Assembly (NCBI RefSeq): GCF_022352055.1
Contig: NZ_JAKRWM010000027.1
Span: forward strand, 1-64,000
Reading direction: 5' to 3'
Origin: Cohnella mopanensis
Lineage (GTDB): Bacteria; Bacillota; Bacilli; Paenibacillales; Paenibacillaceae
Length of the DNA: 64,000 bases
How positions within the stretch are numbered: the stretch's first letter is position 1; every line of letters begins with the position of its first letter. Below, piece after piece: positions 43,104 to 51,853 of this stretch. The notes under the pieces were generated by a model. The model saw only the letters and a list, made by a program, of their open reading frames with translations, was not told the DNA's origin and ran no database searches. The translations under genes were made by a program, and so were the position numbers.

Positions 43104-43453
43104 ATAAGCAGCCAGATCCGGTAGTTACGAACAAGAGGATGAAATGGATCGTGATGGCGGTAGTCACCTTGATCGCCGCAGGCCTGATCTCATACTTTGC
43201 CTCGCCTCATCCCGATGGTTTGGAGCGGGTTGCCGCAAATCACGGGTTCATCGATCGGGCGAAACAGCCTTCCTGGTCGGCGTGGATTCCGGATTACGAA
43301 TTTCCCGGCATCCATTCGGCGTATGTTAGAGTCGGTTTAGCCGGAGTTATCGGAGTGGCGACTCTGTTCGGAGTCTTATATGCGTTGACGAAGCCGCTAG
43401 CTCGTCGCGAGGAGGTAGAGAGCCATGGGGAAGGCGATCATCACTCTTCATGA
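43100..43453 (+). CDS. cbiN: CbiN/PDGLE-domain component of the Co/Ni transporter
   Basis: A 117-residue small membrane protein with two helices (about residues 14-32 and 75-95) and the family PDGLE motif near residue 38, followed by an extracellular loop. CbiN/NikN assists metal loading of the M component. It overlaps cbiM by 4 bases and the next gene by 29 bases. Confidence 0.88.
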   Translation: MNKQPDPVVTNKRMKWIVMAVVTLIAAGLISYFASPHPDGLERVAANHGFIDRAKQPSWSAWIPDYEFPGIHSAYVRVGLAGVIGVATLFGVLYALTKPLARREEVESHGEGDHHSS

Positions 43454-45068
43454 GAACGAAGGGATTCATCCCTTCATCGCCAAGCCGGCGCACCGCCTAT
43501 GGACGGTGCTCATTCTCCTTGGCGGTACGGTTGTCGCGTGGCAGCCCTCCGTTCTCGCAACTGCAGCAGGGGTGTTGCTCTTGTTGCTGCTGTGGTGCGG
43601 CATATCGATTAGAACGATACTGGGACGTCTGCTGCTCTTGCTGCCTTTTGGCGCGGGAGCGGCAATTTTTATTCCTTTTCACACGGAAGGGACTGCGGCT
43701 TTCGAATGGTTAGGCTTTGTTGCCACGGATGAAGGAATTCAGAGAGCCGTCGTCATTTTACTAAAATTGGTAAATGCGAATTTTCTGCTGACGTACTTGC
43801 TGGCGGTTACTCCGCTATTCGTGCTTCTCCGAAGCTTACGTTCGGTAGGGATACCGGCGGTGCTGCTCGAGCTGATCCTGCTCATGATGAGATACTTCTT
43901 CTTGTTGAAGGAGGAAGCTCTCAGTATGGTGAAGGCGCAGCGGTCGCGGGGAATGAGCTTTAAGGGCTGGATATGGAGTGCCAGGGCTTACAAACGGTTC
44001 GGTGAATTGGCGGGCGTATTATTCTTGCGGGCTTACGAACGGAGCAAGCGGATCTACATCGCGATGTCGGCAAGGGGCGGATTGGAAGGGGAGAAGATCA
44101 TGGGGACAAAAGCTGCGGATACGGAAAAAGAAAAGAAACAATCTCCCGCCAATGGACGCGGTAACCCGTCGTCGTTATTTGCCGTAGAAGTCAAAGGTGT
44201 AAGCTTTGCTTACGGAAAAATCAAAGCGTTAAGCGGGGTGAGCTTCGATATTCCAACTGGCTCGAAGGTAGCGTTAATGGGACCTAATGGGGCCGGGAAG
44301 TCAACGCTTATCTCCTTGCTTAACGGATTGGAGCTTTCCCAAGCGGGAGAGGTCCGCCTATTCGGCGAAACGGTAAAGCGGGACAATGGCGATCGCTTGC
44401 GCCGCAGGGTCGGAGTCGTGTACCAGGACCCGGATGATCAAATTTTCTCAACGTCGGTCGAGGAGGATGTGGCGTTCGGCCCTAAGAATCTTGGCTTGCC
44501 GGAGGCGGAAGTGGAGGAACGGGTGAACGCGGCTCTTGGCAGCGTCGGCATGAGCGAGATGAAGCGGAGGTCTCCGTTCGAGTTGAGCTACGGTCAGAAG
44601 CGCAGAGTCGCCATCGCCGGAGTGCTAGCGATGCAGCCGGACTTCATCATCCTCGACGAGCCGATGTCCTTCCTCGATCCGAAAGGGCGAGACGAGCTTC
44701 AAGCGCTGCTGGAAGGAATGCGGCTGAAAGGAATGACAATTCTGATCGCGACGCACGACGTCGATTTCGCCGCGGAATGGGCGGATAGCGTTCTCTTGCT
44801 TAAGGATGGGAAATTACTCGCGTCGGGTACTCCAGAGCTCTTGTTCGAAGAGGAATTGATCGAGCAAGCTTCGCTCCATCTCCCCAGATTAGCTCGTCCT
44901 TTTCGCTTGTTGCAAGGAGCGGAAGGGTACCGGCCGCGTTCGGTAAAACAAGCGGCGCAGATGATCTGGAGGCTGATCATGAAAGGTGCTTCCGATACGG
45001 ACGACCGCGGCGAAAGTGAAGAATCCATGCAACGGTTAGCAAGAATGAAACGTTTGCCCCCTTCTTGA
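43425..45068 (+). CDS. CbiQ-CbiO fusion: ECF transporter T and A components in one protein
   Basis: A 547-residue protein. Residues about 1-230 are CbiQ-like (several helices, then the coupling motifs QRSRGM and SARGG). A linker rich in Lys/Gln precedes a complete ABC ATPase from about residue 250, with Walker A GPNGAGKSTLIS near residue 287, Q-loop YQDPDDQIFS, signature LSYGQKRRVAIAGVL and Walker B FIILDEP. T and A components are normally separate genes. The frame is continuous, with no stop or frameshift at the junction. Confidence 0.88.
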   Translation: MGKAIITLHENEGIHPFIAKPAHRLWTVLILLGGTVVAWQPSVLATAAGVLLLLLLWCGISIRTILGRLLLLLPFGAGAAIFIPFHTEGTAAFEWLGFVATDEGIQRAVVILLKLVNANFLLTYLLAVTPLFVLLRSLRSVGIPAVLLELILLMMRYFFLLKEEALSMVKAQRSRGMSFKGWIWSARAYKRFGELAGVLFLRAYERSKRIYIAMSARGGLEGEKIMGTKAADTEKEKKQSPANGRGNPSSLFAVEVKGVSFAYGKIKALSGVSFDIPTGSKVALMGPNGAGKSTLISLLNGLELSQAGEVRLFGETVKRDNGDRLRRRVGVVYQDPDDQIFSTSVEEDVAFGPKNLGLPEAEVEERVNAALGSVGMSEMKRRSPFELSYGQKRRVAIAGVLAMQPDFIILDEPMSFLDPKGRDELQALLEGMRLKGMTILIATHDVDFAAEWADSVLLLKDGKLLASGTPELLFEEELIEQASLHLPRLARPFRLLQGAEGYRPRSVKQAAQMIWRLIMKGASDTDDRGESEESMQRLARMKRLPPS

Positions 45069-45104
45069 TAACGAATTGGATGATTCCTCCAAGCGAGGGT
45101 GAAC

Positions 45105-45134
45105 GCATAAGAAAATGGGAGCGGTTAAATACTA
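45105..45134 (+). promoter_or_regulatory. possible sigma-G promoter of spoVT
   Basis: GCATA (45105-45109), 18 bases, AATACTA (45128-45134) fits the sigma-G pattern with one mismatch in the -10. spoVT is sigma-G dependent in B. subtilis. The leader would be about 110 bases. Confidence 0.45.
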
Positions 45135-45253
45135 CACTCACGATTCGATGACACCTTTTTCCGATTGTTCAAGCGTTCGTCATACAAGCCGGCATGTCAT
45201 TGGCGTCGGCAACCGCAGTGTGAATACACCAACGAAAGTGGGGCAACACGAGC

Positions 45254-45796
45254 ATGAAAGCAACCGGGATTGTACGCCGCATTGATGACCTCGGTCGGGT
45301 CGTCATTCCGAAAGAAATTCGTCGCACGCTCCGAATCCGCGAAGGAGATCCGCTGGAAATATTCGTGGATCGCGACGGTGAGGTTATTCTCAAAAAATAC
45401 TCTCCAATCGGCGAGCTAGGCGATTTCGCCAAAGAATATGCAGAGTCATTGTCCGAGAGTACGGGGCATATCGCTATGATTTCCGACCGCGATACTTTTA
45501 TCGCCGTAGCGGGAGCATCCAAGAAGGAGTATTTGGACAAGCCGATCGGAAACTTGCTGGAAAGCTGTATGGAAAATCGCAAAATTATTTTGGAGCCAAG
45601 CTCGGGCAACTATGAAGTTCTGCGCGATGTGAGCGAAACGGTCAGCTCGTTCGTCGCGGCTCCGATCGTAGCCGGCGGAGATCCCATCGGAACCGTGGTG
45701 CTGCTAAGCAAGGACGAGCAAGTGAACATGGGCGACATGGAAAGCAAGATGGTGGAGACGGCGGCAGGATTCCTAGCGAAGCAAATGGAGCAGTAA
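45254..45796 (+). CDS. spoVT: stage V sporulation regulator SpoVT
   Basis: A 180-residue protein: an AbrB-like DNA-binding N-terminus (KATGIVRRIDDLGRVVIP, EIRRTLRI) and a C-terminal GAF-like domain. It tunes sigma-G-dependent genes in the forespore. In B. subtilis it directly follows mfd; here it follows a 16-kb block of transporters and surface-protein genes. Confidence 0.94.
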   Translation: MKATGIVRRIDDLGRVVIPKEIRRTLRIREGDPLEIFVDRDGEVILKKYSPIGELGDFAKEYAESLSESTGHIAMISDRDTFIAVAGASKKEYLDKPIGNLLESCMENRKIILEPSSGNYEVLRDVSETVSSFVAAPIVAGGDPIGTVVLLSKDEQVNMGDMESKMVETAAGFLAKQMEQ

Positions 45797-45813
45797 ACGA
45801 AACGCCCGTCGGC

Positions 45814-45864
45814 AAAAAAGTTTCCCGTACAGATGCACGATCTGTTCGCCGGGAAGCTTTTTTG
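45814..45864 (+). terminator. terminator after spoVT
   Basis: AAAAAAG-TTCCCG pairs with CGGGAA-CTTTTTT, with an inner ACAGAT / ATCTGT stem. A TATAAT at 45881-45886, without a clear -35, may start the next gene. Confidence 0.85.
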
Positions 45865-45966
45865 CTGTGCGGGTATCGTTTATAATCGAAGCAGAGGCCA
45901 TGCATCGGGAGAATGAGAGGAAGCCGGTTTTACGCGTCTTAAAGAGGGAATGGGGAATGGTTGGCA

Positions 45967-47676
45967 ATGGAAACTGAATACGAAGCCCGGAACGTGGGGA
46001 AAAAAGCGATTTGGCACGGGGCTGCATTGCTTGGAGGAGCGGCGCTGTTATCCAAGCTGATTGGCACGCTGCAGAAAATTCCGTTGCAGAATATGGCCGG
46101 AGATGAAGTGTTCGGCTTATATAGCGCGGTCTATGCTTTAGCCGTCATGTGGATGACGCTGGCTTCCGCGGGAATTCCCGTAGCGGTCAGCGTGCTGGTA
46201 GCCGAAAAGACGGCGCGCGGCGATGAACACGGGGCACAGCGGGTTCTTCGTTGGGCTTTGGGGCTACTCGGTATAAGCGGGCTCGTGATGTTCGTTATTT
46301 TGTGGCTGGGGGCGGATTTGTTCGCGGGCTGGATGGGGCTGGAGTCGGCCGCTCCGGCTATTCGGATGTCCTCGTTGGCTTTGCTTGTTGCCCCTGCGAC
46401 AGCCGTGCTTAGAGGTTATAGCCAAGGCAAAATGGAGATGCTTCGACCGGCCGTGTCCCAGCTTGCAGAACAAATCGCGCGGGTTACGTTTATGCTGGTT
46501 GCCCTCCTCTTGGCGGTTAACGCATCCTGGTCGGCTTCTGCGACGGCGGCTTCCGTGCACGGGGGGCTAGCGGCGGGAGCGGCGGCCGGATTGATCGCCA
46601 TGTTATGGGTCACAAGCCGCAGTCGGAACAAGCCGGTCGTCATCCGCGCGACAGGCGCAAGGAAAACCTTCGGTAAAGAAGGGCCTTCCGGAGCGACAAT
46701 CCGGATCGTCCGGGTGACCGAAACGCGAACCGTTTTGCTAAAACGTATTTTCGCGGTAGCTATTCCGGTCGCAGTCGCTTCCGTTGTCGCTCCCTTATTC
46801 GGATTGATCGATGCCTTCTCTATTCCGCGTTTTCTACAGCAGGAGGATGGAGAGGCGGCGTGGACGATTGCCCAATACGGCGTTTATAATCGCGGAGTCG
46901 CGTTGTTGCAGTTGGTCATCATGGGCGCGGCCGGGGCAGCCTCCGCCCTTGTTCCGGCTCTAACGGCGGCCCGGGCTCGCGGCGACGACAAGGCATTCGC
47001 GTCGCGCGCACTGTTCGTTATGCGCCTAGCGTGGTGGATCGGCTGCGCGTCGGCCGTCGGATTGGCGCTGCTCGCGTCGCCGATCAACAAGGCTCTGTTC
47101 GCCGACGGCAACGGCACGGCCGCGATGGCGATCATCGCCTTTGCCGCCGTAGGCGGCACGCTGCAGGCGGCAAGCGCCGCACTGCTGCAGGGCATGGGCG
47201 ACCTGCGGTCGCCCGCCGTTAACTTGGCCGCAGCCGCGCTGCTCAAGTTAACGCTCAACGCCGTGCTGGTGCCCACGCACGGCATCCGCGGCGCAGCCGC
47301 CGCCATGGCGATGGCGTTCGCCATCGCGGCAGTGCTGAACGCGCTATCCTTGCGTCAGCGCGTTCGATTGCCCGCCCCGCGCGTTAGCCTCGCGTGGCGC
47401 TCCGGCGCTGCGCTGGCCGCGATGGCGGCCGCGGTCGCGCTACTCGCGCTAGGGCTGGGCGCGCTAACCGCGGCCTTGCCTACGCGCGTGGCGGCCCTGC
47501 TCGTCACCCTGCCGGGCGTCGCGGTCGGTGCCGCCGTCTTCGCCGCGGCGCTCGTCGCCTTGGGCGCCGTCGCTCCGCAGCAATGGCGCGAGCTGCCGGG
47601 TTTATCCGGCAGCCGCTTTGAACCTTATTTGCTTCGAATTCGATCCCTTTTTAAACGCTTGCACAAGGAAGGATGA
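45967..47676 (+). CDS. yabM: SpoVB/YabM-like polysaccharide or lipid flippase (MOP superfamily)
   Basis: A 569-residue protein with about 14 helices of the MATE/Wzx/MurJ superfamily. The N-terminal segment ALLSKLIGTLQKIPLQNMAG and EVFGLYSAVYAL are characteristic of SpoVB-type proteins. YabM and its paralogues move lipid-linked wall precursors. ATG 45967 has GGGGAATGG upstream; TTG 45961 is also in frame. The last third (from about 46,900) is far richer in G+C and Ala than the rest of the window. Confidence 0.86.
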   Translation: METEYEARNVGKKAIWHGAALLGGAALLSKLIGTLQKIPLQNMAGDEVFGLYSAVYALAVMWMTLASAGIPVAVSVLVAEKTARGDEHGAQRVLRWALGLLGISGLVMFVILWLGADLFAGWMGLESAAPAIRMSSLALLVAPATAVLRGYSQGKMEMLRPAVSQLAEQIARVTFMLVALLLAVNASWSASATAASVHGGLAAGAAAGLIAMLWVTSRSRNKPVVIRATGARKTFGKEGPSGATIRIVRVTETRTVLLKRIFAVAIPVAVASVVAPLFGLIDAFSIPRFLQQEDGEAAWTIAQYGVYNRGVALLQLVIMGAAGAASALVPALTAARARGDDKAFASRALFVMRLAWWIGCASAVGLALLASPINKALFADGNGTAAMAIIAFAAVGGTLQAASAALLQGMGDLRSPAVNLAAAALLKLTLNAVLVPTHGIRGAAAAMAMAFAIAAVLNALSLRQRVRLPAPRVSLAWRSGAALAAMAAAVALLALGLGALTAALPTRVAALLVTLPGVAVGAAVFAAALVALGAVAPQQWRELPGLSGSRFEPYLLRIRSLFKRLHKEG

Positions 47677-47683
47677 TTGACAT

Positions 47684-49171
47684 ATGCCACCCTCAATTAC
47701 GGTCGTTGGACTCGGTTCCGGCGGAGAAGATCAATTAACATTGGGCACGCTCAAAGTACTGGAACAATCGGCGCGCCGATATTTACGTACGGCCGACCAT
47801 CCGGTCGTGTCCGATCTGAAGCTGCGCAACATCACTTTCGAGTCGTTCGATCGCCTATACGAGCAGCTCGATTCCTTCGAAGAAGTGTACGAAACAATCG
47901 CTCAACAATTAATCGAAGCTTCTAAACGATACACGGGGGAAACGATTATTTATGCGGTTCCCGGCCATCCGATGGTCGCGGAACGAACGGTCCAGCTCCT
48001 CCGGCAACGGGCGTCTGGGGAAGGCGTAGAATTGAAGCTGCTCGGAGGCGAAAGCTTCCTTGACCAGGCTTTTACGCGGCTAGGTTTCGATCCGATAGAA
48101 GGCTTCCAACTGTTGGATGCCGCCGATCTGACCCGCGAGCATCTTCGGCCGCGCATACATACGGTGATCGGGCAAGTGTACGATGCGTTCACGGCGTCCG
48201 AAGTCAAATTAACGCTTATGAACGTGTATCCGGACGATCATCCAGTCATCGTGGGACAAGCGCTTGGCGTGGACGGCCAAGAAAATATTTTGCACGTTCC
48301 CCTGCACGAATTAGATCGATTGGAGTCCTATGGCAACCTTATGCTCGTCTACCTTCCAGCCAGCACGGATGAACGGTTGCGCCGGCGTTCGTTCGAGCGG
48401 TTGCACGAGATCGTCTCCATTCTTCGCAGCCCGGAAGGCTGCCCGTGGGATCGCGAACAGACGCATCAATCGATTCGACGCAATTTCATCGAGGAAACAT
48501 TCGAGGCCATCGAAGCGCTTGATCTCGATGATCCGGACGGCATGAAAGAGGAATTCGGCGATGTCATCCTCCAAGTGTTGCTGCACAGCCAGATGGAAGA
48601 AGAGACGGGCGCATTCGATGTCTACGACGTATTGGCCGAGTTGAACGACAAGCTTATTTTCAGGCACCCTCATGTGTTCGGCGGAGAGAACGCCCAAGAT
48701 GCCGAAGAAGCGCTGCAAAACTGGGAGCAGATGAAAGCCGAGGAGAAAAGACGCAAAGGAATTCCGGAACGTCTCTCGATTCTCGACGGAATACCTAAAG
48801 ATTTACCCGCGCTCCCCCGCGCGCATAAGCAACAGAAGAAAGCAGCGGGAGTCGGCTTTGATTGGCCGGATTTGGATGGCGTATTCGACAAGATCGAGGA
48901 AGAGCTTCAGGAGCTGCGCCAAGCCGTGAAGCAAGAATCTCGGGAACGGCAGAAAGACGAATTGGGCGATTTACTGTTCGCGGTCGTGAATGCCTCGAGG
49001 TTCATTAAGGCCGATCCCGAGGAGGCGTTGGCGGGCACCAACCGCAAGTTTGCGGAACGCTTCAAGTACATCGAGGAGCAGCTGCGTATAAACGGACGCA
49101 CTTTTGAGCAGACTGACTTGTTAGAGATGGAAGCATGGTGGCAGGAGGCTAAAACGCGCTTATTACCTTAA
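47684..49171 (+). CDS. yabN: YabN: tetrapyrrole-methylase-like domain fused to MazG NTP pyrophosphohydrolase
   Basis: A 495-residue two-domain protein. The N-terminal domain (about 1-220) has the methylase fold with VVGLGSGGEDQLTLG and AVPGHPMVAERT. The C-terminal domain carries two MazG repeats, the first with SPEGCPWDREQTHQS, EETFEAIEA and EEFGDVILQ near residue 285. MazG hydrolyses non-canonical NTPs. It follows the flippase after 7 bases. Confidence 0.93.
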   Translation: MPPSITVVGLGSGGEDQLTLGTLKVLEQSARRYLRTADHPVVSDLKLRNITFESFDRLYEQLDSFEEVYETIAQQLIEASKRYTGETIIYAVPGHPMVAERTVQLLRQRASGEGVELKLLGGESFLDQAFTRLGFDPIEGFQLLDAADLTREHLRPRIHTVIGQVYDAFTASEVKLTLMNVYPDDHPVIVGQALGVDGQENILHVPLHELDRLESYGNLMLVYLPASTDERLRRRSFERLHEIVSILRSPEGCPWDREQTHQSIRRNFIEETFEAIEALDLDDPDGMKEEFGDVILQVLLHSQMEEETGAFDVYDVLAELNDKLIFRHPHVFGGENAQDAEEALQNWEQMKAEEKRRKGIPERLSILDGIPKDLPALPRAHKQQKKAAGVGFDWPDLDGVFDKIEEELQELRQAVKQESRERQKDELGDLLFAVVNASRFIKADPEEALAGTNRKFAERFKYIEEQLRINGRTFEQTDLLEMEAWWQEAKTRLLP

Positions 49172-49360
49172 AAAAACCTAAATTTCGCCGAAATCCCCGT
49201 ACTTTCTACCTATTTCGAGAATTTTTTTTCAAGTTTGGCAGGATTTTTTTAACAGAGGGCAGAATAGTATCCTTCGTGCATTAAACAATCAAACGTTTCA
49301 AAGCGGCTATCGGCTTGCGGGAACGTAATAAGGTAACAATCATAGGAGGAATTCCGTACC
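49172..49360. other. hup upstream region
   Basis: About 190 bases, A+T rich with several T runs. TTGGCA (49235-49240) could be a -35, but no -10 at the usual spacing is convincing. No terminator for yabN is clear. Confidence 0.4.
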
Positions 49361-49633
49361 ATGAACAAAACAGACCTGATCAACAACATCGCAGAAAAAA
49401 GCGGCTTGACTAAGAAAGACGTAGAATCCGTATTGAATGGCTTCCTTGGTGAAGTTACTGACGCTCTTGCAGGCGGAGACAAAGTTCAACTGATCGGCTT
49501 CGGCACGTTCGAAACTCGCAGCCGCTCCGGTCGCGTAGGCCGCAACCCGCAAACGGGTAACTCCATCACGATTCCAGCATCCAAAGTACCTGCTTTCAAA
49601 GCGGGTAACAAATTGAAAGACGCTGTTAAGTAA
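49361..49633 (+). CDS. hup: DNA-binding protein HU
   Basis: A 90-residue HU. MNKTDLINNIAEKSGL and the DNA arm motif GFGTFETRSRSGRVGRNPQTG with the conserved Pro are diagnostic. It compacts and bends chromosomal DNA. AGGAGG precedes the ATG. In B. subtilis hbs lies elsewhere, so finding it between yabN and rqcP is a difference. Confidence 0.96.
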   Translation: MNKTDLINNIAEKSGLTKKDVESVLNGFLGEVTDALAGGDKVQLIGFGTFETRSRSGRVGRNPQTGNSITIPASKVPAFKAGNKLKDAVK

Positions 49634-49636
49634 TTA

Positions 49637-49918
49637 ATGCGTCTCGATAAGTTTCTGAAGGTGTCGCGGCTCATTAAGCGCCGCACCGTCGCGAAGGACG
49701 TGTCCGATCAAGGACGCGTCCTTCTCAACGGTAAAGAGGCAAAACCGAGTACCGTCGTCAAAATCGGGGATGTGCTGGACATCCAATTCGGTCAGCGTAC
49801 GTTAACCGTAAGGATTGAACGGCTGACGGAATCGAACCGTAAAGAAGACGTCTTGGGGCTCTACACCATACTGAAGGAAGAAGCCCGTAAGCGCGAAGAA
49901 GATCCTTTCGGGCTTTAG
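49637..49918 (+). CDS. rqcP: RqcP (YabO), S4-domain ribosome quality-control factor
   Basis: A 93-residue S4 RNA-binding protein: MRLDKFLKVSRLIKRRTVAKD then GRVLLNG. RqcP works with RqcH in adding C-terminal Ala tails to stalled nascent chains on 50S subunits. It starts 3 bases after the hup stop, so the two are very likely coupled. Confidence 0.92.
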   Translation: MRLDKFLKVSRLIKRRTVAKDVSDQGRVLLNGKEAKPSTVVKIGDVLDIQFGQRTLTVRIERLTESNRKEDVLGLYTILKEEARKREEDPFGL

Positions 49919-49950
49919 TGGTTTTCTGCGAGTACCTTGTCATAGATAAT

Positions 49951-49982
49951 AGGGAGTCAGCCAGCGGCTGGCTCCCTTTTTG
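49951..49982 (+). terminator. terminator after rqcP
   Basis: AGGGAGTCAGCC / GGCTGGCTCCCT, a 12-bp stem with one G-U pair, followed by T5. Confidence 0.88.
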
Positions 49983-50090
49983 AATCCTCTGCGACTTAAA
50001 TGATTTTCCGCCACCTCCAATACTGGCTTTGAAAGCCGTTTATGCTATGCTGGCAAGTTGGAAAGCCCCAATTCATTTCAGAGGAAAATG

Positions 50091-50316
50091 TCTAAGTGTA
50101 AAATATACAAGTAGATCGATTTTTTTACCTAGCTAAATAGACTAAATGTAGAACATACAACTATTTCGGGTCATTTGCCGCTTTAAGTCCGACTGCTCGT
50201 AATCTAATTGCACTTTTTCCATTTAGATTCTGAGGGTGGAGAGGTTCAAGAAATCTAGTTGTACATTTTACACTTCCTAATGTTCAACGCCTGAATGTAA
50301 GAACAAAGTGCCTAGG
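50091..50316. repeat. cluster of five divergent copies of a ~24-bp repeat
   Basis: The consensus is close to CTAARTGTARAAYATACAA followed by STA. Copies lie at 50091-50115 and 50140-50164 (direct), 50202-50225 and 50250-50276 (inverted) and 50291-50316 (direct, weak). They fill most of the 450-base gap (49983-50435) between rqcP and the lactonase gene. No reading frame is convincing there. Confidence 0.65.
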
Positions 50317-50435
50317 TGGGTTAATCCTTGAAATCCATGTCACTACCCCTTCGGAATAATTCCTAAATGTTGTATGATATTAGAGTTCCCGGTTCAATAT
50401 GGGGGCTCTATTTTTACATAAGAGGAGCAGAATTC

Positions 50436-51512
50436 ATGACCAAAGCTCACGAAATATGGATCGGCGCTTACGGCGCCAAGAACGAAGTAGGCATTACCCG
50501 GGTTGAACTGCTGACGGATACGGGAGAGCTTGTGAAAACCGCAGAATACGGTGGAATCGAGAACCCATCTTTTCTCCGCATGAACAAAGCGGGCACTCGG
50601 TTGTATGCGGTAAGCGAGACGGACGAGTACGTTGACGTAGACGGCGACAAGGCAGAGGGCGGTCAGCTTGCTTCGTTCCCTATAGACGCGGAGTCGCGCA
50701 AGCTAGGGCCGGGACAATACCATCCGACTCATGGGAATCATCCTTGCCATCTCTCATTGACGCCGTCGGAGGATTGGCTTGCGGTTTCGAATTACAGCGG
50801 GGCATCCGTCATGATGTATCCGATCGGTCCGGACACCAGGCCTCTGACTCCGGCCATTCGTTTCCGGCATACCGGCACGGGGCCGAATGCGGAACGCCAA
50901 GAAGGACCGCACCCGCATTCCGTCTTCTTCAGTCCGGATGGACAATATTTGCTCGTCGCGGATCTGGGGATGGATAAGGTCATGGTCTATACCCGTGGGC
51001 CGGAAGCAAATGAGTGGTCTGCCTTTGATGCCGCTACTGTAGAGCCCGGGGCAGGACCGCGCCATCTCGCCTTCCATCCGTCGGGCAAACAACTATACGT
51101 TGTGAACGAGCTTAATAGCACGATTACTCGGTTTGCCTATGAGCAAGGCAAGCTGGAGCTTCTCGACTCCTTATCGACGCTTCCCGCGTCGTTCGAGGGA
51201 GAAAGCTGGTGCGCGGAAATTTTGGTTTCGCCGGATGGGCGCTTCGTCTATGCCTCCAACCGCGGCCATGACAGTATCGCTGTTTTCCGGGTCGAGGAGC
51301 AGACGGGTGAGCTTCAGGCTTCGGGATACGTATCGACGAGAGGCAAGTTCCCGAGGAATTTCGCTCTCACTCCGGACGGTCAGTGGTTAGTTGCCGCTAA
51401 TCAACATTCGGACTCTGTTGTTCTATTCCGAATTGAGCCGCAATCCGGCTTGCCGATCTATGCCGGAGCGGAGTTACACGTCAATAAACCCGTAAGCGTT
51501 CTAATTCGTTAA
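50436..51512 (+). CDS. lactonase-family beta-propeller protein (6-phosphogluconolactonase-like, YkgB type)
   Basis: A 358-residue seven-bladed beta-propeller. Repeated blades with SPDGQYLLVADLGMDKV, HPSGKQLYVVNELNSTI and SPDGRFVYASNRGHDSI show the Pgl/YkgB family. Likely activity is hydrolysis of 6-phosphogluconolactone, but several family members have other lactone substrates. AGAGGAG (50421-50427) fixes ATG 50436. It interrupts the rqcP-yabP linkage and has a repeat cluster upstream. TATGAT at 50373-50378 is a possible -10. Confidence 0.85.
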   Translation: MTKAHEIWIGAYGAKNEVGITRVELLTDTGELVKTAEYGGIENPSFLRMNKAGTRLYAVSETDEYVDVDGDKAEGGQLASFPIDAESRKLGPGQYHPTHGNHPCHLSLTPSEDWLAVSNYSGASVMMYPIGPDTRPLTPAIRFRHTGTGPNAERQEGPHPHSVFFSPDGQYLLVADLGMDKVMVYTRGPEANEWSAFDAATVEPGAGPRHLAFHPSGKQLYVVNELNSTITRFAYEQGKLELLDSLSTLPASFEGESWCAEILVSPDGRFVYASNRGHDSIAVFRVEEQTGELQASGYVSTRGKFPRNFALTPDGQWLVAANQHSDSVVLFRIEPQSGLPIYAGAELHVNKPVSVLIR

Positions 51513-51571
51513 ATGTTCTAATTCGTCCCTCTAGCCCATAGGCTAGTCTTAAAGGCAAGGAGGGACGTGCC

Positions 51572-51853
51572 ATGGAACACGCCAAAGGCGTCAAGCAACA
51601 GGAGGTTCGTATGCTTAACCGGAAATCTCTCGATATTTCCGGTGTCAGCAACGTCGAAAGCTTCGATAACGAAGAGTTTCTGCTGGAAACCGAATGCGGA
51701 TTTCTGACCGTTCGGGGGCAAAATCTCCATATGAAAAACTTGAGCCTCGACCAGAAATTCGTCTCGATCGAAGGGACTATCCACTCCCTTGTCTATTTGG
51801 ACGGCAGCACGGTGAATAAGTCGAAGGGCTTGTTCGGGAAGCTGTTCAAGTGA
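51572..51853 (+). CDS. yabP: sporulation protein YabP
   Basis: A 93-residue YabP. The central strand-rich segment NRKSLDISGVSNVESFDNEEF and the end GLFGKLFK are typical. YabP is made in the mother cell and is needed with YabQ for cortex formation. AAGGAGGG precedes the ATG. It overlaps yabQ by 4 bases. Confidence 0.92.
   Translation: MEHAKGVKQQEVRMLNRKSLDISGVSNVESFDNEEFLLETECGFLTVRGQNLHMKNLSLDQKFVSIEGTIHSLVYLDGSTVNKSKGLFGKLFK

Noticed and set aside
47031..47621. Two plus-strand Arg-rich frames inside the flippase gene
   Set aside because: They are frame shadows created by the high G+C of this segment.
51537..51545. CATAGGCTA before yabP as a sigma-K or sigma-E -10
   Set aside because: It matches the sigma-K -10, but no AC lies at the required spacing, and the sigma-E elements are poor.
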